Source: Mesocentrotus franciscanus
Taxonomy: Eukaryota; Echinodermata; Echinoidea; Camarodonta; Strongylocentrotidae
Reading direction: 5' to 3'
Assembly (NCBI GenBank): GCA_037976565.1
Contig: CP137675.1
Coordinates: 31,199,820 to 31,263,819, forward strand
DNA length: 64,000 nt
The position numbers were made by a program, and so were the translations under genes. Positions 24,108 through 34,088 of the stretch are shown here, piece by piece (positions within the stretch are counted from its first letter, which is position 1; each line of letters starts with the position of its first letter). The notes under the pieces were generated by a model that saw nothing but the letters and a program-made list of their open reading frames with translations, was not told where the DNA came from and did not search any database.

Positions 24108-24290
24108 TAAAAAAGAAAATTCTGACGAAATTAATAGGTGATCTGTCGATGACGACAGACCACCTAATAAAAAAGAAAATTCTGACGAAATTAATAGGTG
24201 ATCTGTCGATTACGACAGACCACCTAATAAAAAAGAAAATTCTGACGAAATTAATAGGTGATCTGTCGATTACGACAGACCACCTAATAA
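24108..24290. repeat. Hairpin array B (three near-identical 60-base units)
   Basis: GGTGATCTGTCGAT at 24137, 24197 and 24257, each closing with CGACAGACCACCTAATAA and preceded by GAAAATTCTGACGAAATTAAT. The exact 60-base phase and near-identity point to recent duplication. Confidence 0.9.
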
Positions 24291-27200
24291 CTAGACATTT
24301 AATTCGTCATGAGGACGAATTAGGTGGTCTGTCTTCAATTCTTATGATCATGCTCATCTTCAATTCAATGATCCAATATAATGATGTTAATGTAAAATGA
24401 TGTATTAAGATATAAATTGATGAATGAAGTACTGATGAACTGATAGATTGAACTGATGTGAAATGAACTGAATTGATGAGCTAAACTGATGAACTGATGA
24501 AATTATTTTGAACTGTGACCTGAACTGAAGTGATAACTCAACTGATGAACAAAATATTGAGAAATGATTATGATCAAGATCATGATCATAATAAAATTTG
24601 ATGAAAATATACAGATAGAGAAGGAGAGAGGGAGACTGGTTATAGTCATGTAAAAATACATGAGCTGGACCGAGGGATGAAAGAGGAATCAGAATGCATA
24701 CACTTGGAAGGAGAGAGGAAAGTATAAGAAAAAACATAACACGCACATTAAGAAAATTCTGACATGTCGCCTTTAATTGAAATTTTCACTATGATGACGT
24801 CATCAAAACGAAAAGTGAGGATAACTTATCTTGTAGAGAATTGTCTTAGCTACAACATATCTAAATTTGAAAGAAAAACAATCAATATTTACAGAGATAC
24901 AATCAATTTTCAATAAATATGCGGACGTCATAATATGCAAATTCGTATTTTGGGTTCCAAGGCCTTTATGATGACGTCACGATATTTGTACTGGCAAAAT
25001 GAGACATAAAATCATAGCTCCAATTCATACTCTATCCAAATATGAAAAAATTGTGAGGAATTCAGGCATTCTGACGAGCTATGGCTGATTTTATAAAGAC
25101 ATGTTTTTACCACTTTTTACATTATATTGCCCATTGACGCGCGCACGAATTTTAAAGTTTGACGCACGCGTGTGGCATTATAGAGGGTCGAGAATGACTG
25201 GAAGTAGTTGGAAATTGTCAAAAATAGTGTCAGGAATACAAACCGTGCGAAAAAACGGCGTTTTTACGATGTGTACGTGCTGCGAGCGCGCGCATAACGC
25301 GCGCGCGGACGCGCACGGACGGAAATTTTTTGAAATGCTTAAAATGACCTAATTCGTACTCTCGTTTAATAGTTAAGTGATTTTGAGCATTTTAAAATTT
25401 GCGCGCGTAGCGCGCGTCATGACTTTATGTGACCTTTGATTACATGACCTGTTGACCCTTGACCTAAAGTATATGTGATATGAATATAAATAACCTTTGA
25501 TGACGCATCATGAAGATATGATTGATAATGGGATTTCACAAAATGGCGCCTAGATGACGTCACGATGACCTGATGACCTTGAGAATAATGCTGGCATTTG
25601 ACCTTGATAAGCTTGATGACTGACAAGAAATTGATAAAAATTGATTGAGCCGAATTTGAGCAATCACGCTTACAATAAAGTGGTGGAAAATAAAAATAAA
25701 CAAGTGCGTTACCGATATACAAAAACATTTCCCAAAACATTTCCCATAGCGATTACACGTGAACGGAAAATGGAATTCTCAAATCCCACTTTGCAAGTGA
25801 AATATGAGCATGATCCCGGCATCTGATCGAAAAATAAAGGGCACACTTGTGATAGCTTATTGTCTCAGCTACAACATACTCGAAGCTCAGCGAAAACAAA
25901 ACTAAAACGACGGAGATATTGCTCGCGAAAGACGGAATGTAGAATCCAGTTTTGAGAAAAAGTCATGTCCCATAGAGAATACACGCAAAATGTGAAAAAT
26001 TGACATGCCTCCTTTAATCGCAAAAATACGCCATGATGCCTTTGTCAAAATGAAATATCGTGGTGACTGCATTTGTAGAGAATTGTCTCAGCTAGAACAT
26101 ATCAAAATTTGGAAGAAAATCGATCAATATTTACAGAGATACAATCAATTTTCCAAAAATATGCTGACGTCATAATATGCAAATTGAAATTTTGAGTTCG
26201 GAGGCCATTATGATGACGTCATGAGTTAATTGAGGGTCAAATGAGACATGAAATCATATCTCCAACTCATAATTTTTCTAACCATGATAAAAGTTGGGTG
26301 AATGGACTATCTGAAGAGCTACAATGATTTTTATAGGCATGTTTTTGATCAAATTTGCATTATATTGCCCATAGCAGCACGCGCGGATTTTGAACTTTGA
26401 CGCGCGCTCACGGCGTTATAAAGGTCAAGGGTGACTGAAAAAAATGTAAATTGTCATTTACGGTAAGAGCAATCTAAATCATGTAAAAATTTTGAATTTG
26501 ACCTTTCCGCGCGCTATGAGCGCGCGCGCGCGGGGACACTTACGGACGGAAAATTTTGAAATGCTTAAAATGACCTGATTCGTACTCTCCTTCAATAGTT
26601 AAGTGATTTTGAGCATTTGTAAATTTTGACGCACGCGTACGTGCGCGTCATGACCTTTATGTGACCTTTGATGACATGACTTGTTGACCCTTGACCTGAA
26701 GTATATGTGATATGAATATGAATGACCTTTGCTTATGGATCACGAAGATATGATGGATAACGTGATTTCACAAAATGGCGCCTGGATGACGTCACGATAA
26801 TCTGATGACCTTGAAAATGTTCCTGTCACGTCTCATGACAATGACCTATGACTGTGTTAAAATTGAAAGAAATTAACACAACCGATCTTGAGTTAACCGA
26901 TAAACAAAAAACGGGAAGAAATAAAAATAAATAATAATAAAGAAAGAAAATTCTGACGAAATCAATAGGTGGTCTGTTGACAACAGACCACCTAATAATA
27001 AAAAAGAAAATTCTGACGAAATTAATAGGTGATCTGTCGATTACGACAGACCACCTAATAAAGAATAAAGAAAGAAAATTCTGACAAAAACAATAGGTGA
27101 TCTGTCGATACCGACAGACCACCTAAAAAGAAAATTCTGACGAAATTAATAGGTGATCTGTCGATTACGACAGACCACCTAAAAAGAAAATTCTGACGAA

Positions 27201-28034
27201 ATTAATAAGTGATCTGTCGATTACGACAGACCACCTAAAAAGAAAATTCTGACGAAATTAATAGGTGATCTGTCGATTACGACAGACCACCTAAAAAGAA
27301 AATTCTGACGTAATTAATAGGTGATCTGTCGATTACGACAGACCACCTAATAAATAATAATAATAATAATAAAAAAGAAAATTCTGACGAAATTAATAGG
27401 TGATCTGTCGATTACGACAGACCACCTAATAATAATAAAAAAGAAAATTCTGACGAAATTAATAGGTGATCTGTCGATTACGACAGACCACCTAATAAAT
27501 AAATAAAGAAGAAAGAAAATTCTGACAAAAACAATAGGTGATCTGTCGATATCGACAGACCACCTAATAATAAAAAAGAAAATTCTGACGAAATTAATAG
27601 GTGATCTGTCGATTACGACAGACCACCTAATAAAGAAGAAAGAAAATTCTGACGAAACTAATAGGTGATCTGTCGATACCGACAGACCACCTAATAATAA
27701 AAAAGAAAATTCTGACGAAATTAATAGGTGATCTGTCGATTACGACAGACCACCTAATAAATAAAAAAATAAAGAAGAAAGAAAATTCTGACGAAACTAA
27801 TAGGTGATCTGTCGATACCGACAGACCACCTAATAAATAAATAAATAAATAAAGAAAGAAAATTCTGACAAAAACAATAGGTGATCTGTCGATACCGACA
27901 GACCACCTAATAAAGAAAGAAAATTCTGACAAAAACAATAGGTGATCTGTCGATACCGACAGACCACCTAATAAAGAAAAATCTTGACGAAATCAATAGG
28001 TGATACGTATAACTACGTACGTATCACCTAATTA
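24291..28034 (+). repeat. Composite unit 7 (3.7 kb)
   Basis: Left end as in unit 5 (CTAGACATTTAATTCG, TTCTTATGATCATGC, AACTGATG-type stretch 24410-24560), then one copy of the 220-bp motif, a TGACGTCA-like/ATGCAAAT pair (about 24924), CG tracts (25135-25330), CACGTGAACGG segment, second motif pair (about 26166) and second CG tracts (26515-26650). It ends in the long hairpin array. No tRNA-like insert. Confidence 0.75.
26935..28034. repeat. Hairpin array C (17 hairpins)
   Basis: Seventeen units of GAAAATTCTGACRAAA, a short AT spacer, a hairpin opening GGTG and closing CACC, and a variable AATAA-type spacer of 54-80 bases in total. Two subtypes alternate: GACGAAATTAAT with loop ATTA, and GACAAAAACAAT with a GATACC centre. 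Hairpin 1 (26967) reads GGTGGTCTGTTG / CAACAGACCACC. Hairpin 17 (27999-28028) reads GGTGATACGTA / TACGTATCACC. Confidence 0.9.
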
Positions 28035-28344
28035 CAAGAGATATCGGAGGGAGAACAAGAACCAGAGGCGGGAGAGGGTGAGAGAGTATGCAATGAGAGG
28101 CAGAGACAGAGGGAGGCAGAGCAAGAGAGGGAGACAGAGATAGGGAGAGAGTGAAGGAGTAGAGAGGGAGATGCAAAGACAGAGCAAGAGAAGGATAGGG
28201 GCAGAACAAGAGAGGGGAAGGAAAACAGAGCAAGAGAGAGGAGAGAGAGAGCAAGAGAAAGAGATGCAATGGAGAACGATACATTTAATATTTCCAGCAT
28301 AAATAGAGTTGAATATTTACTATATTATAGAGAAAGAGAGAAGT
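28035..28344. repeat. GA-rich segment of unit 8
   Basis: Same GA-rich segment as in units 2-4 (GAGAACAAGAACCAGAGGCG to GATGCAATGGAGAACGAT), in a diverged copy. A second copy lies at 32350-32640. The open minus-strand frames are low-complexity artefacts. Confidence 0.75.
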
Positions 28345-28679
28345 TATAGTTGTTTTTGTTTATTCATCTTTATTCAAGAAAATACATATAACATAATAAT
28401 AAAGATGTTACATAAACCCAGGTCAGAGATTGAATTACATTTGATGCATCTCATGCAGGGTAAGACAATTACAATACACAATAACAAAACGGAAAAGAAA
28501 ACATTATAACGTCTGTTTTTTAAATGAAAACATTAATAATTCCAAAAGAGTGAATAATTATTTTCTTAATTAGGAATACCTCACTATACATTTATATGCC
28601 GTGGCCATTTCTACCAATCTCTTCTTAATATCATGAGTAATCAACCTCGGGAACCTATCTCCATAGGGAGAGAGTCGGA

Positions 28680-28756
<77 letters not shown>

Positions 28757-30185
28757 GGAGGTCCCGTTACAACAAGTCATATACGTCTCCTAAGCTAAAC
28801 TAGTTACACCTCCAATGATTTTTGAGATTGCCGGGTGAGTTCCGACAGGCTGTAGAAAATAACATAAACCCACACAATATCATTTTGAAATAATACTTTT
28901 CTCAATTACATAATTATACCTCACCTAACATTTACGTACCGTCATCATAACTATCAATCTGTTCTTATTATTATGCGTAATCACACCACGAGAACCTATC
29001 ACCATAATGAGAGGTGGAGAGGTGGAGAGATATAGTGAGAGAGAGAGAGAGAGAGAAAGAAAGAGAGGGAGGGGAGAGAGAGAGAGAGAAAGAAAGAGAG
29101 AGAGAGAGAGAGAGTGACGGTCTCGCTATAACAAGTCATACAAACTAGCTAAACCAATTACACTTCCAAGTAATGTTGTGATTGCCAGGTGCGTTCCGAC
29201 CGGCTGTAAAAAATAACATACGACCCAAACAATAAAGATTTCAAGATTTCATTTCTCAGTTGTGGGTACCTTACTTTGCATTTACATGTTTTCAACATAT
29301 CTATCAGTCTCTTCTTGTTATCTGGAGTAATCAGACCACGGGAACCTATCTCTATACACAATAATTTGGGGTCCAGCCGGCTTCTGATATATCATGTATC
29401 AGTCCGGCGTACCTGTCTAATTTTCTTTGGTGGGCCTGTTGTATATTGGTTTCAAATGGGATTGTCAATTCAAATACAAGTATTTCCTTTTTTCTAAAAT
29501 CAATAAAACACATATCTGGTCTTTGTTGTGTGGGAACAACGGTTGGGGGAACCGTCCCTCCATTGATTGTCTCCCTTCCACGTCGGCATATATTTGTTGA
29601 TCATTATCAAGGCCGGTCTGTTTAATGCTCTTTATCAGATTGTGTACAATGTTATTGTGCCGCCACGTGTATCTATTCAACATTTCCTGACAATTATTCA
29701 ATACATGATGCAATGTACCTTTAGCCTGACACAAACTACACAAGTCATTTAATCGCTTACCCCATCGATACAAGTTTTTATTACTCGGTAAACTATCAAT
29801 CACTGCATTTATTGCAAATTTCATAACTCCTTGTGGTAGATTGAAAATGATGGACTTCCAAGACAAGTCACAGTTTTCCATTTCTAGTACCTTCATAAAT
29901 TCACCTTGGACTAGGAGAGGTTCTATTTCATTTTTCCATTTTTTCCTGCTTTCCTCTTTCAGGTTCATTTTGACTGATTTTTTAGTATCTTTCCAATTCG
30001 TTTTTAAACTGGTTTGATGAATTTGGTGAGCAACCTGGATTGTAGAGGACTTTCCGGTCCAGTTTTCCTCTCTGGCCAGTTGGTGATCTAGGGCATGAAC
30101 TACCATTTCGTCGCCTTTAACTTTCGATCTACTATAGGCAAGGCAATGACATGTTCGGTAGAGTTCGGAGATAGTGGGTATATTA
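28345..30185 (-). pseudogene. 5'-truncated restriction-endonuclease-type LINE, ORF C-terminus
   Basis: Minus-strand reading frames from about 30180 down to 29158 encode the C-terminal part of a LINE polyprotein: a helical thumb-like region (LPQGVMKFAINAVIDSLPS), a CX2CX7HX4C zinc finger (CSLCQAKGTLHHVLNNC), then, in a shifted frame from about 29575, RPDMCFIDF...FELTIPFETN, which fits the PD-(D/E)XK core of the restriction-like endonuclease of R2/R4-type elements, and finally EIGSRGLITPDNKKRL. At least two frameshifts. The 3' side (28560-29400) is tandemly repeated. The piece lies inside a unit of the composite block: unit sequence stops at AAGTTATAG (about 28345) and resumes at TGTAAACAATTC (about 30190). 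Confidence 0.8.
28560..29400 (-). repeat. Three tandem copies of the LINE C-terminal end with GA expansions
   Basis: The stretch encoding IGSRG...KKRL is present three times, marked by GAACCTATC at about 28651, 28992 and 29342 (steps of 341 and 350). Copies 1 and 2 are interrupted by long GA microsatellites (28665-28755 and 29030-29115). Copy 3 is the one contiguous with the ORF. Each of copies 1 and 2 also repeats the following TATAACAAGTCATA and GCCRGGTGNGTTCCGAC words. Confidence 0.8.
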
Positions 30186-30189
30186 ATAC

Positions 30190-32060
30190 ATGTAAACAAT
30201 TCTATGTCCGTGGGAGAGACGTAAACATTGCATATACCTGGGCTGAATAACTGGAAAGTATAAACGTCTGGGAAGGAGACTAACATCATAAAAATGCTAT
30301 ATTTTGTATACAACTTTCTTTATTCCATTGTGTTTTAAATTCCCTGCTCCAAATTACGTTTTTTTCTACTGCTACGGTTTTTACATCTAAAATGATTATT
30401 TCACCAGGAACCTTAATAGGTTCCTCACATTGTACTTAATTCTATCATAATCTATCATACCTGTGGCTGTTTTCAATAAAGCTCATACAAAAACACAACT
30501 CGCTCTTGTGTATCCTTCCTTTCCCGCTGTTTTCCCCAGAACGTGCGCTACATTTATTTTCTCCAACATTCAAAGAAAGAGATATAAATGGACAGGAATA
30601 TATAAGAGGAAAGGATAGGGAGAAAGCAGGGGGAAAAAAGAGTGGGTAAATACATGTAAATAGCTATACATTCTGTGTTGAACTTAGTCTTATAATCCCG
30701 TCTTTTGCCTGACGTAGGACTGTTTGAATCGGTGACTAAATGTGTTTTTTGACACTAAACGGCTCACACGATGAGTTTCTTGCATTAGTTGGGACGTTGT
30801 TGATTAATCCAGGATGAAGCAGACTATATTATTCAATTCAATAGGATTCATGGCTGCCGTGCAAACACAAAAGGCTCTTGATTACGATCATGAAAATGTT
30901 GCCGATGATGGTAAAATCATAATGTTCATGAATACGATGATGACGATGATGATGACCATGATTACCAAAGTAGTATAGCGCCCCCTTCAGGTATTCGATA
31001 GATAATTGTTATAATGATTACTGTTAACTTACTAAACAAGCTCAAATTTCCGCCTGACTAGCTGCAGGGATATACATAGACCATAATCGTTGAACTGATA
31101 TTTTGACGTACTACTGACACAACATTGACGTCATTAGAGCTGATTTTGACTAATAAGGACTATATAAACTAAACTTCAACTTGATTGACCGTGCCGTATT
31201 GGAAAGATAGATCTATAGCCGGCTAGCGTAATTTTTTTTTACACGCTAGCCTGGCCATTTCTGTGATAAATACCATGGAAGCGACTGATATTAGCCTACA
31301 TGCGAGGTGCATTATACACATGTACATCATGCATGGCAATCATCAGATGAAGACCTAGATGGCCCTTGTAAATGAGACGGTCATATCGCAGCCATCGGGC
31401 GATGGAATTCAAGAACTTAATTTAATTTAATTTAATTTAGGAACTTTACATTAATCTTGATCTAAGGAGACACGAACGAACGAACGACCAGCTATTATAT
31501 CGAGCAACAAGTCCACCCCATAGAGCTATATAGCTCTTTGGTCCACCCGCACACTAACTGCGTGCATGCCTATGTGTAGGCTTTCCCACCATGCAGCGCA
31601 CTTTTACGAGTATTACGGCGAAAATGGCCAGGCTAGCGTGTAAGAAAAATATCCGCAGCCGGCTACCGTCTGAATAGCGTTCTGACGCACTGTGGACGTG
31701 ACGTCCTACATATTCGTAGAGTCGACTATATAGGGCTTTTAATTATTTTAATTGGACTAAGTTTCGACTTGATTGACAATGCCGTTTTAGAGATATAAAC
31801 ATAACGGCGAAACAACGTTTTGACGCAACGTTGCCGTGATGTAATTCCCCGGTGTAATTCATATCTATTGGGCTTATAGGGGTACATGTATTAAGTACTT
31901 TAAAAGGACCTATTTTAACTTCATAGCGTCTGAATGACCTATTCAGATTATTTTATTGGTCCATATTATATTAAAAAAAACACAAACAATTGGCTTTCAC
32001 TGGTATATAACAAAAATAATTATGCATAATAAATAACATCAGTAATCAATTATTACATAA
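30190..32060. other. Non-coding interval inside the composite block
   Basis: The first 100 bases belong to the unit segment TCTATGTCCGTGGGAGAGACG. The rest is AT-rich and without coding frames. It includes GATGAT/TGACGA simple sequence (30930-30960), a TTTAA repeat at 31417-31440, and a degenerate repeat in which the region 31100-31215 resembles 31675-31800 (TTGACGTACT..., ACTATATA, TTCRACTTGATTGAC). Confidence 0.5.
31239..31643. mobile_element. 405-bp inverted-repeat element (MITE-like)
   Basis: A perfect 22-bp inverted repeat: the left arm starts TTACACGCTAGCCTGGCC (31239-31260) and the right arm is its exact complement (31622-31643). T-rich sequence extends the similarity outward with mismatches. 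The word AGCCGGCTANCGT flanks it directly on both sides (31217 and 31657). No coding frame, so it would be non-autonomous. No clean target duplication was seen, and the superfamily is not assigned. Confidence 0.6.
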
Positions 32061-32094
32061 TACATCATATGCCTATGAACATAAATACTCGAAT

Positions 32095-33040
32095 ATAGAT
32101 GTGAGGAAAGTAAGAGGGAATGTGGAGGAGAGATAGGGGAAACAAGATAAGAGAGGGGAAACGAGATAAGAGAGGGGATGGAGAGAGACAGGGGGCACAT
32201 GACTAGACAGGCTACCAGAAATAGAGATAGAAATATCCTCATGAGTTGGAAAGAGGGATACAAGAGGAATCAGAATGCATGCACTTGGAAAGAGAGAGGA
32301 TAATAAAGAAACATGGTAGGGGTGAAATAAGAATACAAAGGTCAAGGGGAAGAGCTAGCTAGAGAGAAGTAAGAAACATCCGAAGACATCGAGGGAGAAC
32401 GAGAGCCAGAGGCGGGAAAGGGAGAGGGTGAGCGAGTAGAGAGAGGCAGAGACAGAGGGAGACAGAGCAAGAGAAGAAGAGGGAGGCAGAGCAAGAGACG
32501 GAGAGGGTAAACGAGTAGAGAGAGAGAGAGATGCAGAGACAGAGCAAGAGAAGGAGAGGGGGCAGAACAAGAGAGGGGAAGGGAAACAGAACAAGAGAGG
32601 GAGAGAGAGAGATGCAATGGAGAACGATGCATTAAATATTTCCAGCATAATTAGAATTGAATATTTACTACATGTATATAGAAAAAGAGATAAGTTATAT
32701 AGACGTGTAGACAATCCCATATGTCTGTGGGAGAAACGTAAACATTGCATATACTTGGGCTGAATGACTGGAAAATATAAACGTCTGGGAAGGAGACTAA
32801 CATCATAGAAATGGGACGATTTGATATTGTTTTAGACTTGGGAGATTAACCCTATAGGTTTAATCAACGACAAGGAATCCGATTTCCCATAGGGTAGTAC
32901 GCAAACTATTGACATTCCTCTCACATAGATAAAACACGCAAAATTAGGCATTTTATTACATTGTTTGTGATTTTTTTATGATAATATGTTATAATAGTCG
33001 GAGAAGATCATAAAATCAAATTTAAAACGACGGCCAAAAG
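32095..33040. repeat. GA-rich and middle segments of unit 8
   Basis: GA-rich stretch (32100-32640) with GGAATCAGAATGCATGCACTTGG and GATGCAATGGAGAACGATGC, then the GGAGAAACG...GGGCTGAATGACTGG segment and the CCCATAGGGTAGTACGC segment ending at AAAACGACGGC. The tRNA-like insert and about 850 following bases of other units are missing here (junction at about 33035). Confidence 0.75.
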
Positions 33041-33357
33041 AAAAACATTGAATTTTGTATAGGCATGTTTTTGCCCATATATGCTATGTATTACAAGAGC
33101 TCGCGCGCACGGACATGTTTCTTGAACGGACGCTCATTGTGTTATTACTGGTCAGAAAAAGGTGAACAAGGTATCAAAATGCTTGGAAAAATGTGCCAAA
33201 TAAGATGACAGAAAAATTCGGCGATTCCATATCGCAATATACAAGTACGCGTAAAAACGAGCGCGCATGCGCGTGTGCGCGTTTTTTGCGAAATGCTAAA
33301 ATTGGCCTGAAACGTATCCAAAATGAGTTTGAGACGATTTACAGCATTTTGACATGT

Positions 33358-33905
33358 TGCGCGCGCTCCGACGCGCGGACGTACGCATGCGCGCGCGTTT
33401 TTGACCTGTTATTGACCGGACGGATATTGACCTAGATCATGATAAATATGAATAAGAAATGACTTTTCGTTATGAAGATATGATCATGAGTAAATTTTCA
33501 GAAAATTTCACAAAATGGCGCCTAGATGACGTCATCAGTCAAGGTCAAGGTTGAAAACCTTATTTTGCTTTGTCCATATGCCAATACATATGTGTGCCAA
33601 ATTTCAAGGCATTTGATTAAGTCATTTTCAAGTTAACGCGCGCCGACGCGCGGACGTACGCATGCGCGCGCGTTTTTGACCTGTAATTGACCGGACTGAT
33701 ATTGACCTAGATCATGATAAATATGAATAAGAAACGACTTTTCGTTATGAAGATATGATCATGAGTAAATTTTCAGAAAATTTCACAAAATGGCGCCTAG
33801 ATGACGTCATCAGCCAAGGTCAAGGTTGAAAACCTTATTTTGCTTTGTCCATATGCCAATACATATGTGTGCCAAATTTCAAGGCATTTGGTTATTATAA
33901 AGCCA
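33358..33905 (+). repeat. 275-bp tandem duplication of the unit's right part
   Basis: CGCGCG tract, TTTTTGACCTGT, ATTGACCTAGATCATGATAA, AAAATGGCGCCTAGATGACG and CCAAATTTCAAGGCATTTG appear twice in the same order (ACGCGCGGACGTACGC at 33371 and 33646). Both copies are nearly identical. Confidence 0.85.
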
Positions 33906-33954
33906 TTTTCAAGTTATCGTGCTAACAAAAAAGTGGTTGGAAATAAGAAAAATA

Positions 33955-34088
33955 AAGAATAAAGAAAGGCAATTCTAACGAAAACATAAGGTGGTCTGTA
34001 TTATATACAGCCCACCTGATAAATAAATAATAAAGGCAATTTTAACAAAAACATAAGGTGGTCTGTATTATATACAGCCCACCTGAAA
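33955..34088. repeat. Right-terminal hairpins of the composite block
   Basis: Two tandem copies of GGCAATTYTAAC, an ACATAAGG spacer and a hairpin AGGTGGTCTGTA / TACAGCCCACCT (33989-34017 and 34056-34084), 67 bases apart. The last ends in CCACCTGA, immediately before LINE coding sequence resumes. Confidence 0.85.

Larger units (their letters stand above)
21949..24290 (+). repeat. Composite unit 6 (2.34 kb)
   Basis: Left part like unit 2 (GA-rich stretch 22150-22515, tRNA-like insert 22855-22927). Its right part resembles unit 5 (GACGACGTCAGAACATACG segment near 23388, CG tracts 23555-23830). It looks like a recombinant of the two unit types. It ends in three hairpins with a 60-base period. 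Confidence 0.8.
6803..34088. mobile_element. 27.3-kb composite block of related non-coding units nested in a LINE
   Basis: Left end: an 8-bp-stem hairpin (ATACTTGT and ACAAGTAT, 6805-6825) followed by AGGTGGGCTGT (6826-6836). Right end: two copies of a hairpin closing with ACAGCCCACCT (34074-34084), the exact inverse of the left word. ATG lies on both sides (6800-6802 and 34089-34091), compatible with a 3-bp target duplication but too short to prove one. Inside, successive units start with CTAGAAATG, a hairpin (TAATTCGTC and GACGAATTA) and AGGTGGTCTGT. They end in a GGAAATAAATAAAA-type tail, with or without extra hairpins. I see no transposase or helicase reading frame. Possible readings are a tandemly amplified non-autonomous element, Helentron/HINE-like or TIR-type, or a young satellite. 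The class is not decided by what I can see. Confidence 0.8.

Noticed and set aside
26826..27938. Minus-strand reading frames with repeated WSV.IDRSPI blocks (also the plus-strand frame at 24149-24400)
   Set aside because: Translation of the hairpin array; no independent evidence of coding.
26935..28034. CRISPR array
   Set aside because: Regular hairpin repeats with spacers at first sight, but the spacers are AT-rich variants of each other, unit length varies, and the setting is eukaryotic with no cas genes.
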